NCBI GenBank assembly: GCA_024655965.1
Contig: JANLFL010000003.1
Coordinates: 124,001 to 188,000 of the forward strand
Reading direction: 5' to 3'
DNA: 64,000 nt
DNA from: Caldisericota bacterium
GTDB taxonomy: Bacteria; Caldisericota; JANLFM01
Within the stretch, counting starts at the first letter, position 1. Each line of letters opens with the position of its first letter. The translations under genes were made by a program, and so were the position numbers. The notes beneath the pieces were generated by a model. That model did no database searches. It was not told the origin of the DNA and saw nothing but the letters and a program-made list of their open reading frames with translations. Positions 16,384 through 24,496 of the stretch are shown here, in pieces.

Positions 16384-16476
16384 GCCTTAAGGGTCGGAGA
16401 TGAGGACCCTAGAGGTATCCGCCGAAAATTTCGATGAACCTCTCCCTCGTCGGCCACATGACTGGCCCTGGCGCTA
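16384..16476 (-). ncRNA. glmS ribozyme (self-cleaving riboswitch)
   Basis: Read on the minus strand, the sequence has the conserved core of the glmS ribozyme: AGCGCC after the cleavage site (between 16475 and 16474), GACGAGG, then AGGTTCATCGAAATTTTCGG leading into CGGATACCTC. A closing P3 stem AGGGTC/GACCCT ends near 16388. In this family glucosamine-6-phosphate acts as the cofactor for cleavage, which lowers glmS mRNA. It lies about 80 bases upstream of the glmS start. The peripheral P3.1/P4 region appears short or diverged; a CCCGAA/TTCGGG hairpin at about 16356-16371 may replace it. Confidence 0.93.
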
Positions 16477-16534
16477 GGAAAAACTATCCTCCTTTCCTGG
16501 ATGGTTTCCTGCGGGCCCTTTTACCCGCTTTTTA

Positions 16535-16563
16535 ATAATGCCATTCTCTCCCTTTTTTGTAAA
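16535..16563 (-). promoter_or_regulatory. glmS promoter
   Basis: On the minus strand, TTTACA (16563-16558) and CATTAT (16540-16535) are separated by 17 bases, a good sigma-70-type promoter. It starts transcription about 55 bases before the ribozyme cleavage site. Confidence 0.65.
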
Positions 16564-16594
16564 CTGCCTTTCCAACGGAAGGGGGTTTTTGAGG

Positions 16595-16600
16595 TAAAAT
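16595..16600 (+). promoter_or_regulatory. -10 box predicting a short or absent leader
   Basis: TAAAAT ends six bases before ATG 16607, so transcription would begin at the start codon. It is divergent from the glmS promoter. A GAGG at 16591-16594 lies upstream of the predicted transcript start. Confidence 0.45.
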
Positions 16601-16606
16601 AAATTG

Positions 16607-16972
16607 ATGTTTGATTGGGAACAGTATAAAGATTTTTTCTCCCAGTTCTTTGCGGAATTCTCCAGGTTTATGGAGGAGTTTCAGAGCAAAGCCCATATAT
16701 ACGGCGACCTTTGGCAATTCCTTCTTGCCCGGGCTGCAAAGGAGCTGGGTATTTTGCCCCAGGATGAGGATCGCCTGCTGACTCCCGAGGAAACCAGGCA
16801 ACTTTACGAGAGAGCCTCCGCTTTTATGTCCAGCCTTCCAAGGGAGGAATTTCCAGGATTAGAGGAGAAGGAAGAGGATGGAGTGGAAAAGGACCTAAAA
16901 CCAGGGAAAATGCCCCGGCCTTCCTGGTTTAACTTTGAACCCCCGGATTTGAAAAAGGAGGAAAAATCTTGA
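16607..16972 (+). CDS. Hypothetical protein
   Basis: This 121-residue acidic protein is not recognised. The N-terminal half looks helical and is rich in aromatic residues (repeated F, W, Y). The C-terminal part is charged and proline-rich, probably disordered. It overlaps the TTG start of the HAD phosphatase by 4 bases, so the two are translationally coupled. TTG 16604 is an alternative start. Confidence 0.55.
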   Translation: MFDWEQYKDFFSQFFAEFSRFMEEFQSKAHIYGDLWQFLLARAAKELGILPQDEDRLLTPEETRQLYERASAFMSSLPREEFPGLEEKEEDGVEKDLKPGKMPRPSWFNFEPPDLKKEEKS

Positions 16973-17670
16973 AAGCCGTCCTATTCGACCTCGATGGGAC
17001 CCTTCTGGATAATGACGTTTCCCTGTTCATCCCGCAGTATTTTGCCCTTTTAAGCAAGAGATTTTCCCGAAGGATCTCCCCGGAAAAATTCATCGACTCT
17101 CTGATTAAAGCCAGCAATGCCATGATCAGCCCTCCCCATCCTTCCCTGACCAACGAGGAAGTTTTCTGGAGGGAATTTACTAAGCTCACTGGTATGAGCT
17201 TCAACGAGCTAAGTCCCCAGATTGAGGACTTCTACCTCGGGGAGTACTCGACTTTAAAGGAGATCACCCGACCCATCCCGGAAGCCAGGGAGCTCCTCTC
17301 TTCTCTTGTGGAGAATGGTTACATGATCGCCCTGGCCACCAGCCCCATTTTTCCGGAAATCGCTATCCGTCAAAGGATGAAATGGGCGAAGATCGAAGAT
17401 CTCCCCTTTCAGGTGGTAACAACCTACGAAAATATGCACTCCGGCAAGCCCTGCTTGGAATATTACCGGGAGATTCTAAAGAAACTGGGGATCCAGCCCT
17501 GGCAGGCGCTAATGGTGGGTAATTCCCTCCAGGATGACATGGTCTCCAAGAAAGTGGGGGTTTTTACCTATTTGATCCATTCCGGGCCCCTTGACTCTTT
17601 GGATACCTCATTAATCGATTGGTTCGGTCCCCTTTCTGATTTGAAAAGGGTCCTTTCCCTTTATTCCTGA
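16969..17670 (+). CDS. HAD-superfamily hydrolase
   Basis: This 233-residue phosphatase-like protein has motif I DLDGTLLD (Asp7, Asp9), a helical cap, motif II ALATSPIF, a lysine-containing SGKP segment as motif III, and motif IV GNSLQDDM. It probably removes phosphate from a small metabolite; the substrate cannot be predicted. The TTG start is supported by AAGGAGG seven bases upstream and a 4-base overlap with the preceding gene. Confidence 0.8.
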   Translation: MKAVLFDLDGTLLDNDVSLFIPQYFALLSKRFSRRISPEKFIDSLIKASNAMISPPHPSLTNEEVFWREFTKLTGMSFNELSPQIEDFYLGEYSTLKEITRPIPEARELLSSLVENGYMIALATSPIFPEIAIRQRMKWAKIEDLPFQVVTTYENMHSGKPCLEYYREILKKLGIQPWQALMVGNSLQDDMVSKKVGVFTYLIHSGPLDSLDTSLIDWFGPLSDLKRVLSLYS

Positions 17671-17680
17671 GGGACTTCCC

Positions 17681-18559
17681 TTGGATTATTTAGTCAAAGG
17701 ACTTGTTCAAAATTCTGTTTCCGTCCTCACCTGCCGGACCACCGACCTGGTGGAAACTGCCCGGAAAAAGCACGATTTATCTCCTCTTTCAGCATGCGTC
17801 TTGGGAAGGCTTCTGACCCTCAGCGCCCTCATGGGCGGGCTGCTTAAAGAGAATCAATCAATAAATTTGCAAGTTGTCTCGGATGGTCCCGCCCGGGGAG
17901 TTTATGCCCAGTGCGATTGGCTGGGAAGAGTGAGGGGCTATATCAAGGAGACCCAGCTTGATACCTGGTTGACCCCCGAAGGAAAGCTGGATGTTCCCAA
18001 AGCGATCGGAAAGGGAGTCCTTTATGTGGTAAAAGATCTGGGGCTGAAAGACCCTTATGTGGGGACCGTTCAAATCGTTACTGGAGGGCTCGCCTCTGAT
18101 CTGGCATACTATTTCCTTCAAAGCGAACAGGTTCCCTCGGTTGTTGGCTGTGGGGTTTTCGTAAGCCGGGACGGTACGGTGAAAGCGGCGGGAGGATATA
18201 TCGTTCAGGCTACCCCTGGAACCCCGGAACAGACTTTGGAAATTCTGGAAAAGCAGATTGAGGATTTGAAACCACCTTCAACCCTGATCCTTCAGGGGAA
18301 AAGCCCTGAGGAGATTTTCCTGGCGATTGCGGGAAACCTTCCCTCCCGAATTACCCAGGAGAACGCCCTAAAATTCCATTGCCAGTGCTCGCGCTACCGG
18401 GCGAGGAGGGCGCTGTCCCTTTTAGGGAGGGAAGAGCTCAGAGATATTTTGAAAACCGAGGGAAAAGCTATTGTAAAATGTCAATTTTGCAATTCCCAGT
18501 ATCAATTTTCCGAGGACGATATTTTGGAAATCCTCCAGAAATTGGAAAAGACCTCTTAA
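17681..18559 (+). CDS. hslO: Redox-regulated holdase chaperone Hsp33
   Basis: This 292-residue cytoplasmic chaperone is activated by oxidative unfolding of its zinc-binding C-terminus. The four zinc cysteines are present as CQC (Cys234, Cys236) and CQFC (Cys267, Cys270), the canonical CxC...CxxC arrangement. The N-terminal core has GPARGVYA and GGLASDLAYYFLQSEQVPS segments typical of the family. The start is TTG with GAGGGA upstream. Its stop is only 4 bases from the convergent polX stop, with no terminator between. Confidence 0.92.
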   Translation: MDYLVKGLVQNSVSVLTCRTTDLVETARKKHDLSPLSACVLGRLLTLSALMGGLLKENQSINLQVVSDGPARGVYAQCDWLGRVRGYIKETQLDTWLTPEGKLDVPKAIGKGVLYVVKDLGLKDPYVGTVQIVTGGLASDLAYYFLQSEQVPSVVGCGVFVSRDGTVKAAGGYIVQATPGTPEQTLEILEKQIEDLKPPSTLILQGKSPEEIFLAIAGNLPSRITQENALKFHCQCSRYRARRALSLLGREELRDILKTEGKAIVKCQFCNSQYQFSEDDILEILQKLEKTS

Positions 18560-18563
18560 GGAA

Positions 18564-20288
18564 TTAATCCCGCTCTTTTTTAAGCCAACCTTGCAGGTCA
18601 TCCCAGGAATAAGTGTTCAATACATCCTTCTTTTCCAGCCAGCCCCTCCTGGCCACTGCCACCCCAAATTTGATCAGGCTTAAATTCTCCCTGGAGTGGG
18701 CATCGGTGTTAATCGCCATCTTAATTCCGTACTCCTCCTTTGCCTTTCGGCAATCGAGGTCCCTCAAATCGAGGCGCTCGGGAGAGGAATTGATCTCCAT
18801 GGAAGTCCTATTTTTTTGTGCGGCTTTTAAAATGCTTTCCACATCCACTTCGTATGGATCCCTTTTTTCGATCAGGCGACCTGTTGGATGACTGAGGATG
18901 TGAATTACACCCTTTTGTATTGCTTTTACGATCCGCTCTGTCATCTTCTCCTTTGATTGGCGGAAGGCCGAGTGGACACCAGCCACCACGATCTGGAATT
19001 TTTTAAGAGTTTCCTCCGGGAAGTCCAGGTCTCCCTCAGCAAGGATATTTGCCTCAAGACCCCAGAGGACGTGGAAATCTTCTCTTTGGGAAATTTCCTG
19101 AATTATTTTTCCTTGTTCTTTGAACTTTTCCCAGGTAAGACCACCAGCAACCCCCAGGGATTGGGCGTGGTCACAAATTGCCAGATATTCGTAGCCCATG
19201 GCCTTCGCTTGCTTCACCATTTCCTCGATAGTCGAGGTTCCGTCGCTCCAGTCGGAGTGGACGTGGAGGTCCCCTTTGATGTCCTTGAGTTCCACTAGAG
19301 CGGGAAGATCGCCCGCTTTTGCCCTTTCAATTTCCCCCTGATCCTCCCTCAACTCTGGGGGAATCCAGGGAAGGTCTAAAGCGGAGTAAACTTCCTCTTC
19401 CGTCTCCCCGGCAATTTTTTTATCATCCTCCACCCTGAAGACCCCGTATTCGTTTAATTTAAGGCCCTTTTTTATGGCAATTTCCCGGAGCTTAATGTTA
19501 TGAGCTTGGGATCCAGTGAAATATTGAAGGGCGGAACCGAAGGAATCTGGCCGAACAACTCTTAAATCCACCTGAAGGGCGCTTTTAGTCAGGACTGAGG
19601 ACTTTGTTGGGCCAACCGCCAGGACTTCCTGAACCTCAGGCCACCCTGTGAAGGCTTTCATGGTCTTTTCCTCTTCCCTGGAAGCGACAAGGATATCGAG
19701 ATCCCCTATGGTCTCCTTCATCCTCCTCAGGCTTCCGCAAGCTTCAACCTGTTTGACGAAGGGGAACTGCTTTAAGAATTGGACGAGCTCTTCCGCTAGG
19801 GGAAGAGCATGCCCCAGAGGAATTCGCGCCGACCTCCTTTTCAAGGTTTCCAGCCCTCTCTTGATGTTTTCCTCCGATTTCGGTCCGAGGCGAGGCAAGT
19901 TTCTTAAAAGGTTTGAGGAAAGGGCTTTTTCCAGATCACCAAGGTTTTTGATCCCCAGTTCTTTAAATAAGAGGAGGGCTACTTTTGGGCCAACCCCGGG
20001 GACCTTTTCAAGTTCGATCAATTCCTCAGGGACTTCCCTAGTTAACTCCTCAAGGTAAGCAGATTTTCCGGTTTCCAGAAAGTCCTTAATTTTTTCAGCG
20101 ATACTTTGTCCAACCCCGGGAATCTGGTTTAATTTCCCCTCCCGGTACAGGTTTTCGATCGGGGTTGATAGATTTTCGATCCTCCTCGCTGCCTCAGCGT
20201 AAGCAATGACCTTGAAGCGATTTTCCCCCTTCAGTTCCAAAAGGGCGGAAATTTTGTTCAAAAGGTCTGCGACTTCCTGGTTCTTCAT
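18564..20288 (-). CDS. polX: DNA polymerase/3'-5' exonuclease PolX
   Basis: This 574-residue family-X polymerase has helix-hairpin-helix motifs in the first third (IPGVGQSIAEKI, VPGVGPKVA), a polymerase palm with catalytic GDLDILVAS near residue 197, and a C-terminal PHP exonuclease domain with DLHVHSDWSDG near residue 340. It acts in base-excision or gap repair. ATG 20288 is seven bases after a minus-strand TATAAT with no ribosome site, so a leaderless transcript is predicted. It is divergent from the TetR gene. Confidence 0.93.
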   Translation of the reverse strand: MKNQEVADLLNKISALLELKGENRFKVIAYAEAARRIENLSTPIENLYREGKLNQIPGVGQSIAEKIKDFLETGKSAYLEELTREVPEELIELEKVPGVGPKVALLLFKELGIKNLGDLEKALSSNLLRNLPRLGPKSEENIKRGLETLKRRSARIPLGHALPLAEELVQFLKQFPFVKQVEACGSLRRMKETIGDLDILVASREEEKTMKAFTGWPEVQEVLAVGPTKSSVLTKSALQVDLRVVRPDSFGSALQYFTGSQAHNIKLREIAIKKGLKLNEYGVFRVEDDKKIAGETEEEVYSALDLPWIPPELREDQGEIERAKAGDLPALVELKDIKGDLHVHSDWSDGTSTIEEMVKQAKAMGYEYLAICDHAQSLGVAGGLTWEKFKEQGKIIQEISQREDFHVLWGLEANILAEGDLDFPEETLKKFQIVVAGVHSAFRQSKEKMTERIVKAIQKGVIHILSHPTGRLIEKRDPYEVDVESILKAAQKNRTSMEINSSPERLDLRDLDCRKAKEEYGIKMAINTDAHSRENLSLIKFGVAVARRGWLEKKDVLNTYSWDDLQGWLKKERD

Positions 20289-20295
20289 AATCGAA

Positions 20296-20301
20296 ATTAT
20301 A
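20296..20301 (-). promoter_or_regulatory. -10 box of polX (leaderless)
   Basis: On the minus strand 20301-20296 reads TATAAT and ends seven bases before the polX ATG. No Shine-Dalgarno sequence is present. It lies 15 bases from the divergent tetR-type -10 box. Confidence 0.55.
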
Positions 20302-20316
20302 CCTTGACCTGGGGTT

Positions 20317-20322
20317 TATAAT
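20317..20322 (+). promoter_or_regulatory. -10 box of the TetR-family gene (leaderless)
   Basis: A perfect TATAAT ends six bases before ATG 20329, so transcription should start on the initiation codon. A TTGACC at 20304-20309 is too close to be its -35. Confidence 0.55.
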
Positions 20323-20328
20323 AATAAT

Positions 20329-20348
20329 ATGACTGACCGGTTAGTCAT
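20329..20348 (+). promoter_or_regulatory. Probable TetR-type operator on the start codon
   Basis: A 20-base palindrome with arms ATGACT(G/A)ACC and GGT(T/C)AGTCAT (one mismatched pair, positions 7 and 14) begins at the A of the regulator's ATG, which is also the predicted +1. ACTGACCGGT-type palindromes are common operators of TetR-family repressors of efflux operons. Binding here would block transcription of the whole exporter operon (autorepression). Confidence 0.7.
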
Positions 20349-20916
20349 TAAGGAAAATACCACCAGAGAGAAAATTCTCCAAACTGCGATCAAGGTTTTC
20401 TCTCAGAAAGGTTTTCATGAGACCAGAATGGAGGAGATCGCCCAGAAAGCTTCCGTGGCAAAAGGAACCATATACCTTTATTTCAAAACAAAAAGGGAAC
20501 TCTTCTCCTCACTTTTATCCCACGCCCTTGGTCTTGTGGAGGAGGCGATAAGAAAAGGGAAGAGGGAGGGGCAGAGCCCTCTTTCTAGGTTGGAAAACCT
20601 TCCCGGGATCCTCCTTGAGGTTTTGAGCCAAAGGAGTGAGTTTTTTCACTTGATCTTCAACAACTTTCTTTTGATGGACCCAGAATCCAGGAAGGTTTTC
20701 CAGAAGTGGAAGGAAAACATGATCCGGGCTCTTTCTTCAGACCTGGAAAAAATTCCCCAAAAGAATTCCCAAACCCTTCCCATTAAGGCAAGAATCATTT
20801 TCTTTTTCCTTCTTTCCCTTTTTTTAGGGTTTTTAACCGGGGACCTGGAAATTAAAGAGGAAAAGACTATGGAAGAGATTAAGGTTTGTTATCGAAACCT
20901 ATTGGGGGTATTTTAA
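20329..20916 (+). CDS. TetR-family transcriptional regulator
   Basis: This 195-residue regulator has a typical N-terminal helix-turn-helix (MEEIAQKASVAKGTIYLYF, residues about 31-50). The C-terminal half should bind an effector. The gene heads the exporter operon and stops three bases before the adaptor's start, matching the E. coli order cecR-ybhG-ybhF. A near-perfect palindrome covers its own first codons, implying autorepression. ATG 20329 is supported by the -10 box six bases upstream; there is no ribosome site. Confidence 0.9.
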   Translation: MTDRLVIKENTTREKILQTAIKVFSQKGFHETRMEEIAQKASVAKGTIYLYFKTKRELFSSLLSHALGLVEEAIRKGKREGQSPLSRLENLPGILLEVLSQRSEFFHLIFNNFLLMDPESRKVFQKWKENMIRALSSDLEKIPQKNSQTLPIKARIIFFFLLSLFLGFLTGDLEIKEEKTMEEIKVCYRNLLGVF

Positions 20917-20918
20917 AA

Positions 20919-22691
20919 ATGGGAATGAAAAGCCTTCGGTCTTTACTTTTCCTCCTCCTTTTAGCCTCCTTAAACCTTTTTTTGCCTTCCTGTTCCAATT
21001 CCCCTCAATCCTGGTTCTGGGGGACCATTGAAGCCGAAGAAGTGAAGGTCGTTTCCGAAAGTTCGGGAAGGCTTCTCACCCTTAATTTCCAAGAGGGAGA
21101 TGCGGTTGAAGCGGGACAAGAACTCTGCTCCATAGAAGATTTAAATCTTCAATGGAAGATGGAGCAGGCAAGACAAGCTATGTATCAGGCTCAGGCTCAG
21201 TTGAAGAAAGCGGAAAATGGGGCTTCCCAGGAGGAAGTGGGAATTGCTGAAGCGAACCTTGAATACGTGCAAGCTTTGCTTGAAGGGGCGGAGAAAGCCT
21301 ACGCTCTCTCTCAAGAAATTTTCGATTTCCAGTCACCGGGGGAAATTAAAATTGCCCAAGCCCAAAATCAGTATGACCTAGCTCTTTTGAATTTTAATGA
21401 CGCCCAAAAGAAGCTTGAGCAAGCCAAAAAAATCGGCAAGAGCCTTCCCCTTCTCCAGGCAGAAGCTGAGCTGGAAAAGGCAAGGCTTGATCTTTTAAGG
21501 GCGGAACAAGAATACAAAGCCGCCACCTCAACACCCACTTCACCTGAGCTTCTTCAGGCAAAAGCAGCCCTTGAAGCGGCAAGGGCCAGGAAGATCTCTG
21601 CTGAGGCTCAGTTGAAAGTAGCCCAAAGTTCCAGCGGAAACCCGGATATCCTCGCTGCTCAAGCTGCTGTGGATGCCTGCAAAATAAAACTTGAGCAGGC
21701 AAAGAATTTGAGGGATTATGCCCTGAAATCCGGAAATCCATCACAGATTGATCAGGCGGAGTTCCAGGTCCAGGTTGCCCAACTTGAGCTTCAGGAGGCA
21801 CAGAGGAAACTGGAAATGGCTCAGGCTGAGGGGGAGGATTATTACCTTCAAAAAGCTCAGGCGGAATATAATGCCGCCCTCTCAGCATTCGATGAGGCCC
21901 AAGCGACATTCCAGGCGGTGCTCTCCAAGGGTCCCCAATCCCATGTTGAAACCGCTGAGCAGGCATATCAGGCGGCTTTAAAAGCTTTTAACCTGGCAAA
22001 AGCAAATTACACCATCGCCCTTGGTCAGGCTGATCCCCTGGAGCTTTCCTATCTCTCTGCGAAGGAGAACCTGGAAACCTCCCAGAAGGTCCTCGAGGAG
22101 ACCAAAAAAATTGTTGATTTCAAGGCTGAAGAGAAGTCCCAGCTTCAGAAGTCCCAGGCTGAACTCGATTCTCTCAGGGCCAAACTCAAAGAAGCCCAGT
22201 TTACGCTTGAGCAAGTAAAAAGAGGTGCTCTCCCCGAGGATGTAGAGGCCTTGAAAGCGGCTTTGGGCCAGACAGAAGCAGCTTTTAATCTCGCTCAGGA
22301 CATGGTTAACAAATGCCGGGTAAAAGCGCCGATCAAAGGAGTCGTGATTGAGAAATACGTGAACTCCGGGGATACTGTTGCCCCCGGGACCGCGATTTGC
22401 TCCCTGGCGGATCTTGACAATCTCTTTGTAAAAATCTACCTTAACGAGACTGAAGTGGGGAGAGTTCATCTGAACCAGGAGGTCAAGGTAAAAGTGGATG
22501 CTTATCCCGATCGGGAGTTCATGGGGACTGTGGTATACATAAGCCCCAAGGCTCAATTCACTCCCAAAAATGTGCAGACGTCCGAACAGAGAACTATCCT
22601 CACTTTTTCCGTAAAGGTTCTCATTTCAGACCCCGATCACCTTTTAAGGATTGGAATCCCTGCGGATGTTTTCATCCCCGAAAGTCATTGA
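20919..22691 (+). CDS. HlyD-family lipoprotein adaptor with very long coiled coil (YbhG-like)
   Basis: This 590-residue membrane-fusion protein has a signal peptide and lipobox LPSC (Cys near residue 25), a first half of the lipoyl/barrel domain (SSGRLLTLNFQEGDAV), then an alpha-helical region of about 380 residues full of repeated QA/AL/EA heptads. The second half-barrel follows (APIKGVVIEKYVNSGDTVAPG). E. coli YbhG has about 330 residues, so the helical hairpin here is far longer. It should link the inner-membrane ABC exporter to a distant outer partner. ATG 20919 is chosen; upstream codons would extend into the regulator gene. Confidence 0.85.
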   Translation: MGMKSLRSLLFLLLLASLNLFLPSCSNSPQSWFWGTIEAEEVKVVSESSGRLLTLNFQEGDAVEAGQELCSIEDLNLQWKMEQARQAMYQAQAQLKKAENGASQEEVGIAEANLEYVQALLEGAEKAYALSQEIFDFQSPGEIKIAQAQNQYDLALLNFNDAQKKLEQAKKIGKSLPLLQAEAELEKARLDLLRAEQEYKAATSTPTSPELLQAKAALEAARARKISAEAQLKVAQSSSGNPDILAAQAAVDACKIKLEQAKNLRDYALKSGNPSQIDQAEFQVQVAQLELQEAQRKLEMAQAEGEDYYLQKAQAEYNAALSAFDEAQATFQAVLSKGPQSHVETAEQAYQAALKAFNLAKANYTIALGQADPLELSYLSAKENLETSQKVLEETKKIVDFKAEEKSQLQKSQAELDSLRAKLKEAQFTLEQVKRGALPEDVEALKAALGQTEAAFNLAQDMVNKCRVKAPIKGVVIEKYVNSGDTVAPGTAICSLADLDNLFVKIYLNETEVGRVHLNQEVKVKVDAYPDREFMGTVVYISPKAQFTPKNVQTSEQRTILTFSVKVLISDPDHLLRIGIPADVFIPESH

Positions 22692-23610
22692 AGCAAATAG
22701 TTTGAAGAAGGAGTTCTCAGGAATCCCCGCGGTTGATGGAGTAAGCCTGACCGTTGACCGGGGGGAGATTTTCTCGCTTGTGGGTCCCGATGGAGCGGGA
22801 AAAAGTACCCTAATCCGCCTTCTTTGCACCATCTTGTCTCCTGACTCTGGGGACGCTTCCGTGTTGGGTTTCGATATCAGGAAAGAACCGGAGAAGATCC
22901 GTCAGGCTGTGGGATACATGCCCCAGAAATTCTCCCTCTACGAGGATCTCTCTGTGGAGGAAAACCTCAGGTTTTTTGCTCAGATCTTTTCCCTCCCCGA
23001 GGAGGACTATCAAAAACGGAAAGAGGAGGTCCTTCGCTTTTCCCGCTTGGGACCATTCAAGGGAAACCGGGCCCGAACACTCTCCGGAGGGATGAAACAG
23101 AAGCTGATGCTCTCCTGCGCTTTGATGCATTCTCCCGCTGTTCTCTTCCTCGACGAGCCCACCACAGGCGTGGACCCCATCTCTCGCCGGGAGTTCTGGC
23201 AATTGCTCTTCGATTTGAAACTTGCGGGGGCGACCATTTTTATTGCTACTCCCTACCTTGAGGAAGCGGAAAGGTCAAACATGGTTGGTTTCATGCATTC
23301 CGGGAAAATCATCGCCTTAGGAACCCCGGAAGACTTGAAGGCTTCCTTCAAGGGGAGGATTTTGAGTTTTAAGTCCGACCGCTTCCTCGAGCTGAGAGCC
23401 GTCATTTTAGCCGAATTTCCCCATTTTAGGGTAATAAATTATGGGAACGAACTCCGGGTTTTCCTTGATTCCCATTCCCCGAGTTTTGAAGAGATCGAAA
23501 GAAAGCTTAAAGGGAGATTTCTTGAACCCTTTGAAATGGGTTACTCTGATCCGGATTTGAACGATGTCTTTATCCAGGTCCTTCAGGGGGGGACGAATGG
23601 GGATAATTGA
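22666..23610 (+). CDS. ABC exporter ATP-binding protein 1 (YbhF N-half-like)
   Basis: This 314-residue ATPase has Walker A GPDGAGKS, signature LSGGMKQ, and Walker B LFLDEPTTGVDP. The switch region reads ATPYLEEAE, so the usual histidine of the H-loop is replaced by proline; this is comparable to the first ATPase half of YbhF, where it is also not His. It overlaps the adaptor gene by 26 bases and the next ATPase gene by 14. It should pair with the second ATPase as a heterodimer. Confidence 0.87.
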   Translation: MFSSPKVIEANSLKKEFSGIPAVDGVSLTVDRGEIFSLVGPDGAGKSTLIRLLCTILSPDSGDASVLGFDIRKEPEKIRQAVGYMPQKFSLYEDLSVEENLRFFAQIFSLPEEDYQKRKEEVLRFSRLGPFKGNRARTLSGGMKQKLMLSCALMHSPAVLFLDEPTTGVDPISRREFWQLLFDLKLAGATIFIATPYLEEAERSNMVGFMHSGKIIALGTPEDLKASFKGRILSFKSDRFLELRAVILAEFPHFRVINYGNELRVFLDSHSPSFEEIERKLKGRFLEPFEMGYSDPDLNDVFIQVLQGGTNGDN

Positions 23611-24496
23611 AATCCAAAATCTGGTCAAACTCTTTGGGGAGTTGAAGGCGGTCGACATCGAAAGCCTCTCAATTCCAGAGGGGCAGATCTTTGGCCTTCT
23701 GGGCCCGAACGGTAGCGGAAAAACCACAACCATCAGGATCCTCTGCGGGATTCTCCCTCCAACAAGGGGTAGGGCCCTTGTTCTGGGATTTGACTGCTTT
23801 AAAGAAGCCGAAAGGATCAGAAAATTGATGGGCTACACCTCTCAATTCTGTTCCCTTTACGAAGATCTAACTCTGGAGGAAAACCTCCGTTTTTATGCCC
23901 AGATCTATGAGGTCGATTCCTGGAAAAAATGCGAGGATGTCATCTCTCGATACCAGCTTTCTCCCTTCAAGAGAAGGTTGGTCCGAGAGCTTCCTCCGGG
24001 TAAAAAACAATGGGTGGCTATAGCCTGCGCCTTGATCCACGATCCAAAGGTCCTCTTCCTTGACGAGCCCACAAGCGGAATGGACCCGGTAAGCAGAAAG
24101 GATTTCTGGGAAGAGCTTTCCGTTTTGGGGAAGACCACCACTATCCTGATCACCACCCACCTCCTCGAGGAGGCGGAAAGGTGCCAGATGATTGCCTTCA
24201 TGCACCTCGGGAAAATTCTCAAGGTAGGTCCTCCCCGGGAGATTAAAAGGGAAGTGAAAGGGAAGGTCTTCTCCCTTGCCCATTCCAGGCCGGAAATTTT
24301 GTTGAAACGGATTTCCGGGAAACCATTCGTTGAGGAAGCCTACCTTTTTGGTAACCATTTAAGGGTGATTTTAAGGGATGAAAGCATGCAATCCGAATTC
24401 TTTTCCCAGTTAAAAAGGGAAGACATAATGATTGAGGAATCGACTTTCTCCCTTGAGGATTGCTACATAAAACTAGTGAAGAGCGAGGGGCTTTGA
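23597..24496 (+). CDS. ABC exporter ATP-binding protein 2 (YbhF C-half-like)
   Basis: This 299-residue ATPase has Walker A GPNGSGKTT, Walker B LFLDEPTSGMDP and H-loop THLLEEAE, but the signature is degenerate (LPPGKKQ in place of LSGGxxQ). Together with the neighbour (good signature, no H-loop His) this gives one competent and one impaired nucleotide site, as in YbhF. ATG 23597 is chosen; it overlaps the preceding gene by 14 bases. Confidence 0.87.
   Translation: MGIIEIQNLVKLFGELKAVDIESLSIPEGQIFGLLGPNGSGKTTTIRILCGILPPTRGRALVLGFDCFKEAERIRKLMGYTSQFCSLYEDLTLEENLRFYAQIYEVDSWKKCEDVISRYQLSPFKRRLVRELPPGKKQWVAIACALIHDPKVLFLDEPTSGMDPVSRKDFWEELSVLGKTTTILITTHLLEEAERCQMIAFMHLGKILKVGPPREIKREVKGKVFSLAHSRPEILLKRISGKPFVEEAYLFGNHLRVILRDESMQSEFFSQLKREDIMIEESTFSLEDCYIKLVKSEGL

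Noticed and set aside
21394-21966. 190-codon minus-strand ORF inside the adaptor gene
   Set aside because: It is a by-product of the repetitive coiled-coil codons on the plus strand, with proline- and glutamine-rich low complexity.
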